Source: Candidatus Zhuqueibacterota bacterium (GTDB lineage: Bacteria; Zhuqueibacterota; Zhuqueibacteria; Residuimicrobiales; Krinioviventaceae). Taken from it: DNA of 6,682 bases. A model generated the notes under the pieces. That model did no database searches and was not told the DNA's origin. It worked only from the letters and a program-made list of their open reading frames with translations. Positions 1-5,277 of the stretch are shown one piece after another. The stretch's first letter is position 1. Each line of letters starts with the position of its first letter. The DNA is taken from contig RQOI01000471.1 of assembly GCA_003854995.1 (NCBI GenBank), positions 1 through 6,682 of the forward strand, given 5' to 3'. The position numbers and the translations under genes were made by a program.

Positions 1-478
1 CGAGTCGGCGCAATGTCATGACCGACAGCGTTGTCGGAATCAACGGAAGTAAAATGATATCCGCTGCCATAAAGATATTTTCTGCGACAAGATCGAGTCC
101 CGCAGGAGCGTCGATAAATATGATGTCGTACTGCTTTCTCAACTGTTTGAGGATCTTCACGAGTCGCATCCTGGGCTTTTTGAACTTGCTGAGCGCGATG
201 TCGAGTTTTCGATAGGAGAGGGTGGCCGGCAAAACATCGAGAAGAGGAAAATCTGATCCCTTTATATTCCTTTGGCGACGTGATCTGTTTTTCAGCAGCG
301 ATTTTTTGCTAAATGACTTGTCAGAGCGCACCCGATAGTAGAAGGAAGCGGACGCTTGCGGATCGAGATCGACGAGCAGTGTTTTGAATCCATCCAAAGC
401 GGACAAATAGGCCAGGTTCACCGCAGCCGTTGTCTTGCCAACACCGCCCTTGAAATGATAGAGAGCCATGACGGTCAT
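1..478 (-). CDS. ParA/MinD-family P-loop ATPase, partial (C-terminal part beyond window edge)
   Basis: The first 159 residues of a ParA/MinD-like (SIMIBI class) ATPase are visible. These proteins dimerise on ATP, usually on the nucleoid or membrane, and move or space a cargo such as DNA, chemoreceptors or organelles. Seen directly: the deviant Walker A KGGVGKTT at residues 10-17 with both the signature (K10) and P-loop (K15) lysines, the A' motif VDLDPQAS at 36-43, the Walker B strand IIFIDAPAG at 119-127, and the family-typical PLIPTTLSVMTL at 145-156. Residues 49-73 form a very basic stretch between A' and the next core strand. The ATG at 478 is chosen because a GGGGGA ribosome site lies 6 nt upstream; a second ATG at 469 is too far from it. 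The gene follows the CHAD gene by 15 bp, so it is the second gene of that operon. No ParB-like partner is visible. The family is secure; the cargo is inferred. Confidence 0.93.
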   Translation of the reverse strand, partial: MTVMALYHFKGGVGKTTAAVNLAYLSALDGFKTLLVDLDPQASASFYYRVRSDKSFSKKSLLKNRSRRQRNIKGSDFPLLDVLPATLSYRKLDIALSKFKKPRMRLVKILKQLRKQYDIIFIDAPAGLDLVAENIFMAADIILLPLIPTTLSVMTLRRL

Positions 479-483
479 CAGAA

Positions 484-491
484 TCCCCCTT
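484..491 (-). promoter_or_regulatory. Ribosome binding site of the ParA gene
   Basis: On the minus strand the sequence AAGGGGGA ends 5-6 nt before the ATG at 478. It is a good Shine-Dalgarno match. It lies entirely in the short gap after the CHAD stop codon (TGA, 494-496), and it decides between the ATG codons at 478 and 469 in favour of 478. Confidence 0.7.
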
Positions 492-493
492 TC

Positions 494-2026
494 TCAGACA
501 TGAAATGAGCTGGATACGTGGCGTGAAAAAGTATCAAATCGCGAGCGAATTTGGCAGCGCAACTTTTCGAATTCTCGAGTCAGCACGACGACCAGCCCGC
601 CGAGAGCGGCTATCGTTTGATTATCCGCATCGGGCTGCAATTTGCGCATAAACTTGATGATCCGTTTTTGTTGAATCGACAAATCGTGTAGTCGTCCCAG
701 ATAATCCTGCAATTCCTTGAATTGGGAGATAACCTTTTTCATTTCGTCTGGATAAAGTGAATGAAAGAATTCGCAAGTATAGCGAAAGTTTTTACAGCGA
801 ATACGAATTTTGTGTATCTGTTTTCCCGGCGTATCCGTCGTGATTTTTGCTGCTTCGATGAGTATTTCACTCAATCCGTCGTTCAACAGTTGATCGGACA
901 ACGCTTTTATCGGTGCATTTTGCAGGGTCAGGCTCTCCTGCCGCTGCCAATCCGCGCATAAAAAAATAGCCCACTGTTCCATCAACGCGTCGAATTCCGC
1001 CGAGTCGAAAAGCCGACGCACTCGGTCGAACTCTTGATGCCGGCTTTTGCTCAAGGCTTGGAAGAATCGCACAAGCCCCGAACGCAGGGACGTGGGCAGT
1101 GCTTCTTCATAAGCCGAACGGTTGAGCAGATGGACATCGAGATCACGCAGGCGGTTTGTGGCCCGTTGCAGCGATTTGAACTCGGCTTTAAAGTGGACGG
1201 CTTCACTCTGCGGCAGGACGCATTCCAATTGATCGAGGGCCGTACGGGTTCGACGCAGGGCAACGCGAAAATCGTGTAAAAACTCTGTATCAATATCTTT
1301 CACAACGCCCTCGCGATGTGCCTGCATCGTTCCGTTCAATATTTGCAATAGTGTCTGGGCAGCTTTCCAGGAAGCTTGATTTTGGTTCAGCGTCGGTTTG
1401 AACTTTTTATGCAAGCGCAGCTCGCTTTCATCAAGACACAAATCGACCAGAGAGCCTTGTATTTCATTCATCCCCATGGCGCGTAACTGCACCTCGACCC
1501 ATCGAAGATCATCACTATACCCTTTCAGGGGGACCGCATGGATGAGCTTGATCGTCCTCTTCTTACTTCGGCCTGCGATGACCAATCGGATAAAGTGACA
1601 GATCTGCACTGTTTTGTCATCGTCGTTGACGAGTCGCATCGTCGATCGCTTCACCTGAATCTCAAGCTGCGCGTAAAGAGCGCGACTAGCGGCTTTGCGC
1701 TGGAGCATCGCATGCAGTCGACCGCTAAAATCCTGCCAATAATAGTATTGCTGAGATAAATCCTTCGATGCTTCCAAATACGAACCGCTCTTTCGATCGA
1801 TGAAATAAAAAACATTTTCCATTTTTAGCAGTGCCGTATGAGCTGCTGCCAGCCGCCCATCGAACGTATCATAGATGTCAAATGGACGGGAGGTATACGA
1901 TAGTCGCTCCAGCTTGTATGCCGATAGCGCAGTGGCTATTTGATGTTGCGAGATGTGCGCAGGAATGATGTAATATCTCTCTTTCGGCGACAGGAAGAGA
2001 ATGGGGTTTTTGCCAGCATTATTCAT
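494..2026 (-). CDS. CHAD-domain protein with degenerate CYTH-like N-terminal half (putative polyphosphate-binding)
   Basis: A 510-residue soluble protein with no signal peptide. CHAD (conserved histidine alpha-helical domain) proteins bind inorganic polyphosphate on a basic surface and several localise to polyphosphate granules. Seen here, counted from the ATG at 2026: a first CHAD motif FLHDFRVALRRTRTAL at about 249-264 (H251, R254, R258, R259, R261), RDLDVHL at 294-300, a second His/Arg motif IHKIRIRCKNFRYTCEFF at 404-421 (H405, R408, R410, K412, R415), and LGRLHDL at 443-449. The first ~200 residues follow the CYTH layout (IYDTFDGRLAAA at 51-62), as in CYTH-CHAD fusions. The ExExK catalytic triad is absent and the usual arginines after 'DGRLA' are replaced by ALLKM. 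Start: a TTG at 2047 in the same frame would add 7 residues. Neither has a clear ribosome site, so the ATG is preferred only on codon frequency. First gene of an operon with ParA. Confidence 0.88.
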   Translation of the reverse strand: MNNAGKNPILFLSPKERYYIIPAHISQHQIATALSAYKLERLSYTSRPFDIYDTFDGRLAAAHTALLKMENVFYFIDRKSGSYLEASKDLSQQYYYWQDFSGRLHAMLQRKAASRALYAQLEIQVKRSTMRLVNDDDKTVQICHFIRLVIAGRSKKRTIKLIHAVPLKGYSDDLRWVEVQLRAMGMNEIQGSLVDLCLDESELRLHKKFKPTLNQNQASWKAAQTLLQILNGTMQAHREGVVKDIDTEFLHDFRVALRRTRTALDQLECVLPQSEAVHFKAEFKSLQRATNRLRDLDVHLLNRSAYEEALPTSLRSGLVRFFQALSKSRHQEFDRVRRLFDSAEFDALMEQWAIFLCADWQRQESLTLQNAPIKALSDQLLNDGLSEILIEAAKITTDTPGKQIHKIRIRCKNFRYTCEFFHSLYPDEMKKVISQFKELQDYLGRLHDLSIQQKRIIKFMRKLQPDADNQTIAALGGLVVVLTREFEKLRCQIRSRFDTFSRHVSSSFHV

Positions 2027-2092
2027 TTCTTTTACAAATTTGTTCAACTCAACAATGAAAGATAACCATACGAGCCCGGATACACAAGACGA

Positions 2093-2108
2093 ATATTCAG
2101 ATATTCAG
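2093..2108. repeat. Tandem 8-bp direct repeat (ATATTCAG x2)
   Basis: Two perfect, abutting copies of ATATTCAG occupy 2093-2100 and 2101-2108. They fall in the predicted untranslated leader of the CHAD-ParA transcript, about 70 nt before the ATG at 2026. The first copy lies within a GAATATTC palindrome (2091-2098). The repeat could be a tandem half-site for a regulator acting downstream of the promoter, or simple slippage in AT-rich DNA. I favour neither. Confidence 0.5.
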
Positions 2109-2140
2109 TGCGGATTTCATCAATACTTTATAGTGCATTC

Positions 2141-2169
2141 ATAATAGAGAGCTATCTTGATGCGGTCAA
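2141..2169 (-). promoter_or_regulatory. Sigma70-like promoter for the CHAD-ParA operon
   Basis: Read on the minus strand, TTGACC (-35, positions 2169-2164, 5 of 6 consensus bases) is followed after exactly 17 bp by TATTAT (-10, positions 2146-2141, 5 of 6). Transcription would begin near 2134, giving a leader of roughly 90-110 nt before the CHAD start. Both hexamers and the spacing are near ideal, so this is the best-supported promoter in the window. Confidence 0.7.
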
Positions 2170-2173
2170 ATTC

Positions 2174-2192
2174 GTGCTGTCAAACTGAGCAC
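2174..2192. promoter_or_regulatory. Possible operator dyad GTGCT-9-AGCAC
   Basis: GTGCT (2174-2178) and AGCAC (2188-2192) form a perfect 5-bp inverted repeat around a 9-bp spacer. The arms extend further (ATT/AAT) if one bulged base is allowed. The dyad centre at 2183 is about 50 bp upstream of the predicted CHAD transcription start, just outside its -35, which is a usual position for an activator. A 5-bp dyad can arise by chance, so this is a weak call. Confidence 0.25.
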
Positions 2193-2229
2193 AATATATT
2201 TGTCTGTTGTTTTGGCGCTGCTGGAGATC

Positions 2230-2256
2230 TTTACTTAAAATTAATACTGTTATAAT
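2230..2256 (+). promoter_or_regulatory. Extended -10 promoter for the TonB receptor operon
   Basis: TGTTATAAT at 2248-2256 is a perfect extended -10 (TG, one base, TATAAT). The best upstream hexamer is TTTACT at 2230-2235 (4 of 6 consensus bases), with a short 15-bp spacer, so recognition would rest mainly on the extended -10. Transcription would begin near 2263, leaving a leader of about 78 nt before the ATG at 2341. I see no riboswitch-like structure in that leader. Confidence 0.6.
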
Positions 2257-2329
2257 ATGGAAATAACCTTGAATGCTTACCATTATGAGCGATGATATAG
2301 CAGAAACCAGTTAAACAACAAAAGTAGAG

Positions 2330-2335
2330 AGGTGG
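2330..2335 (+). promoter_or_regulatory. Ribosome binding site of the TonB receptor
   Basis: AGGTGG, preceded by more purines (AGAG), sits 5 nt before the ATG at 2341. The alternative in-frame GTG at 2332 lies inside this site, so it cannot be the start if the site is used. This shortens the longest reading frame by three codons. Confidence 0.75.
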
Positions 2336-2340
2336 TAAAA

Positions 2341-5253
2341 ATGTTTCTCATACAAGACTCGAAATGTCGCTCCTTTTTCATACTTGCATTTTTATTGTGT
2401 GCCGGCTTGTCTCAATCTCTTTTTGCTCAAGTCCGCGGAAAACTCGTCGGCAAAGTCGTGGATGCAGAATTTGGTGAAGGCATGCCCGGCGTAAACATCG
2501 TGCTCGAAAACACGACAATGGGCGCGGCGACCGATTTGAATGGCAATTACGATATTGAAAATGTGCCGGTCGGCGAATACACGGTCGTGGCGACATTCAT
2601 CGGCTATGCGCGCCTGCGCATCGAAGATGTGCACATCAAAGCCAATCAGAGCGAGACCGTCAATTTAAAAATGAGCATGGAAGCGCTCGAAGGCGAAGAG
2701 GTGGTCGTCACTGCCAAAGCGCTGAAAAACACCGAAGCGGTTCTCCTCAAAGATCGACAGAAAGCCGCAGCGGTGAGCGATGCCATCAGCGCTGAAGTGA
2801 TCTCACAGGCAGGCGCCAGCGATGCCGCCGATGCCATGAAGCAGGTGACGGGCGCATCCGTTGTGGACGGGAAATATGTCTATATCCGCGGATTGGGAGA
2901 TCGCTACACCAGCACCCAATTGAACGGCGCAGAAATTCCCAGTGCGGATCCCTATCGCCGCGCCGGCTCAGTGGACATCATCCCGTCCAATCTCATCGAT
3001 AATATCGTCACGGTGAAAAGCTTCACGCCGGATCGACCCGGTGATTTTTCCGGCGGTATGGTGGACATCAAAACCAAAGACTTTCCCGATCAGCTGAATT
3101 TCAAGTTCTCAGTGTCAGGCAGCTATAATACACAAGCGACATTCAACAGCAATGGCCCCATCGGCTACACCGGCGGGTCAACGGACTGGCTGGGCTATGA
3201 TGACGGAAGCCGCAGCATCCCGGGCATTGTCGATGCCGGACTGAAATCCGGCGACTATCCCACACCGCCGACCTCCTTCAATCCCGAGAGCACAGAATCA
3301 CTCGATGACCTGCAAGTCTATTCGCAGGCGTTCAATCCACAGATGGCGCCGTCGCCGATGACGCCATCGCTGAATCAGAGCTATTCGCTTTCCATCGGCA
3401 ACGAGTTTGATCTCTTCAATCGTTCTTTGGGTTATCTCGCCAGCCTGACCTACAGCAACGGCTACGAATCTTACGATGATGGCATCTATAACGCGTGGCG
3501 ACTCGGCAGCTCGCAAGCCACCGAGCTCACGCCGATCTTTCGCATGGCCGATGTCCAATCAACGCACAATGTTCTCTGGGGCGGGCTTTTGAAATCATCG
3601 TACAAGATTAATCCGTTCAACATAATCAGCGCAAACTATCTTTACAATACCAACGGCGTCAGCGTCGCCCGTAACTTGCAAGGACAATATGACTATGACA
3701 AGCTCGATGCTGCAGACGATCTGTTCATTGCCAGCAATCTCGGCTACTCGGAACGACAATTAGCATCCCTGCAGCTGAACGGCGACCATCACTTCATGTC
3801 TCTGGGCGGCTTGAAAATGGACTGGAACGTCACCACATCGGCGACGCGTCAGGATGAACCCGATCTTCGCTACTTTAGCCGCTACGCCATGGTGGAGGAC
3901 GGCGAGATCATTAGACAGGGCACATTCTCCAATATTGCGCCCACACGCTATTTTCGCACCCTGAACGAGAGCAAAAACGAAATCGGCGCCAACTTTACCC
4001 TGCCATTCCGGCAATGGTCCGGAAAAGCCGCCAATCTGAAATTCGGCGGCTTGTACAGCCAAAAGGAGCGCGATTTTGTCGAGAATCGTTTCGTCTACAA
4101 TGAAGGCTCCGGCGCCAGATCCTTCAAGGGTGATGCGGATGCTTTTTTTGCGTCGGACAATATTGGCTGGGACATGACGTCGCAGACCATAAACGGCACA
4201 ACCTATTATGGCTACAAGCTAAAGCTCAGCTTGTCGCCAGCAGACTTGCGCGTCAATGATTACGGGGCCGAGCAGGAAATCCTCGCCTACTATGCCATGG
4301 CGGAGCTGCCGTTGTCGAATAAACTTCGCTTCATCGGCGGCGCACGGTACGAGGCGACGAACATCAACATGGCCAGCCTGGACACGACCAAAGCGGACGG
4401 AAAAATTGACACCAAAGACTGGCTGCCATCCGTGAACTTTATCTACACCATCCATCCCGATATGAACGTGCGCGCGAGCATGACGCGCACCCTGGCGCGG
4501 CCCAACTTTAGAGAGCTGGCGCCCTATGCCTCTTATGATTTCAGCGCCGGATTCACCCACATTGGCAATCCGCTGCTGCAGCGCACGCTCATTGATAATT
4601 ATGACCTTCGATGGGAATGGTTCACGCGGCCGGGAGAAATCTACGGTCTCAGCTTTTTCTACAAAAGCTTTCAAAATCCGATCGAGCGCGCTTTCATCGT
4701 CACTTCTTCGAACAGAGAAATCACCTGGGAAAACGTCGATCGAGCCATTGTACTCGGCATGGAAGTGGAATTGAGGAAAAAACTGGATCTCCTCAGCAGT
4801 CGCCTGAGCAATTTGTCCTTCGGCACCAATTTCTCACTTGTCCAGTCCAGAATTGAAATCACGGAAGAACAGCTTGCTTTGATGCGCCAGAACAATCCTG
4901 AAATGGAAAGTACAAGGCCACTTGAAGGGCAATCACCCTTCCTGCTCAACTTGAATATGACCTACGACAACGCTGAGAATGGTCTCTCGGCGCATGTCTA
5001 TTACAATGTATTCGGAGAACGTCTCTCCGAGTGGAACAAGACGGGCGAGCCATTTGTCTATGAACAGCCGGCACACACCTTGAACGCCTCTGTGTACTAT
5101 AGAGTCGGGGACAACATCAAATTGAAATTTGCCGGCAAAAATCTATTGAATGCCAAACGGCAAAAGACACAGCTCTATCAAGGGACTGACTATATCTTTA
5201 CCCAATTCACCGAAGGAACAACATTTTCAATCGGTTTGGACTATTCGTTATAA
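2341..5253 (+). CDS. TonB-dependent outer-membrane receptor with N-terminal carboxypeptidase-D regulatory-like domain
   Basis: A 970-residue outer-membrane receptor that would import a ligand across the outer membrane using TonB/ExbBD energy. Seen in order: a signal peptide with a hydrophobic core at 12-23 and a probable cut after LFA (A29|Q30); a CarboxypepD_reg-like beta domain at about 34-114 (GKVVDAEFGEGMPGVNIVL, then GYARLRIEDVHI); a TonB-box-like EEVVVTA at 119-125; and a plug at about 144-246 with YIRGLGDRYTSTQLNGAEIP and PGDFSGGMVDIKTK. The rest is barrel, rich in alternating aromatic strands and ending TTFSIGLDYSL. The ATG at 2341 follows AGGTGG at good spacing. Two stop codons stand in tandem (TAATGA, 5251-5256). 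No SusD-like gene follows; a secreted beta-helix-like gene starts 24 bp on. The plug resembles receptors with the YIRGLGDRY signature rather than the SusC subfamily. Ligand unknown. Confidence 0.95.
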   Translation: MFLIQDSKCRSFFILAFLLCAGLSQSLFAQVRGKLVGKVVDAEFGEGMPGVNIVLENTTMGAATDLNGNYDIENVPVGEYTVVATFIGYARLRIEDVHIKANQSETVNLKMSMEALEGEEVVVTAKALKNTEAVLLKDRQKAAAVSDAISAEVISQAGASDAADAMKQVTGASVVDGKYVYIRGLGDRYTSTQLNGAEIPSADPYRRAGSVDIIPSNLIDNIVTVKSFTPDRPGDFSGGMVDIKTKDFPDQLNFKFSVSGSYNTQATFNSNGPIGYTGGSTDWLGYDDGSRSIPGIVDAGLKSGDYPTPPTSFNPESTESLDDLQVYSQAFNPQMAPSPMTPSLNQSYSLSIGNEFDLFNRSLGYLASLTYSNGYESYDDGIYNAWRLGSSQATELTPIFRMADVQSTHNVLWGGLLKSSYKINPFNIISANYLYNTNGVSVARNLQGQYDYDKLDAADDLFIASNLGYSERQLASLQLNGDHHFMSLGGLKMDWNVTTSATRQDEPDLRYFSRYAMVEDGEIIRQGTFSNIAPTRYFRTLNESKNEIGANFTLPFRQWSGKAANLKFGGLYSQKERDFVENRFVYNEGSGARSFKGDADAFFASDNIGWDMTSQTINGTTYYGYKLKLSLSPADLRVNDYGAEQEILAYYAMAELPLSNKLRFIGGARYEATNINMASLDTTKADGKIDTKDWLPSVNFIYTIHPDMNVRASMTRTLARPNFRELAPYASYDFSAGFTHIGNPLLQRTLIDNYDLRWEWFTRPGEIYGLSFFYKSFQNPIERAFIVTSSNREITWENVDRAIVLGMEVELRKKLDLLSSRLSNLSFGTNFSLVQSRIEITEEQLALMRQNNPEMESTRPLEGQSPFLLNLNMTYDNAENGLSAHVYYNVFGERLSEWNKTGEPFVYEQPAHTLNASVYYRVGDNIKLKFAGKNLLNAKRQKTQLYQGTDYIFTQFTEGTTFSIGLDYSL

Positions 5254-5266
5254 TGAGCAAAAAAAA

Positions 5267-5271
5267 AGGAG
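5267..5271 (+). promoter_or_regulatory. Ribosome binding site of the secreted beta-helix-like gene
   Basis: AGGAG at 5267-5271 lies 6 nt before the ATG at 5278, directly after a run of nine A residues (5259-5267, sharing the last A). It is the strongest Shine-Dalgarno match in the window. It lies in a 24-bp intergenic gap with no terminator, which supports translation from the same transcript as the receptor. Confidence 0.8.
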
Positions 5272-5277
5272 ACCTCA

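Larger units (their letters stand above)
2048..2340. other. Divergent intergenic control region
   Basis: This AT-rich stretch of about 290 bp separates the minus-strand CHAD-ParA operon from the plus-strand receptor operon. I see no gene, tRNA or terminator in it. It contains a sigma70-like promoter for each direction, a GTGCT/AGCAC dyad between the two promoters, a tandem 8-bp repeat in the CHAD leader, and the receptor's ribosome binding site at its right end. The two promoters point away from each other and their -10 elements are about 100 bp apart. Coordinated regulation by one factor is possible but not shown. Confidence 0.8.

Noticed and set aside
2165..2184. Two GTCAAA copies (2165-2170, 2179-2184) as a Pho box, attractive because of the polyphosphate link
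   Set aside because: The copies repeat every 14 bp, not the 11 bp of a Pho box, and only part of the CTGTCAT unit matches. The first copy is largely the -35 element itself.
2332..2340. GTG at 2332 as the receptor start
   Set aside because: It overlaps the Shine-Dalgarno sequence AGGTGG (2330-2335) that is well spaced for the ATG at 2341.
2341..2430. Lipoprotein signal on the receptor (Cys at residue 20)
   Set aside because: The residues before the Cys are FLL, not a lipobox, and a standard signal-peptidase I site follows at LFA|Q.
4219..4674. Minus-strand open frame of 151 residues inside the receptor gene
   Set aside because: It lies opposite the receptor barrel, has no recognisable motif and no context of its own, and is best explained as a shadow of the receptor's codon bias.
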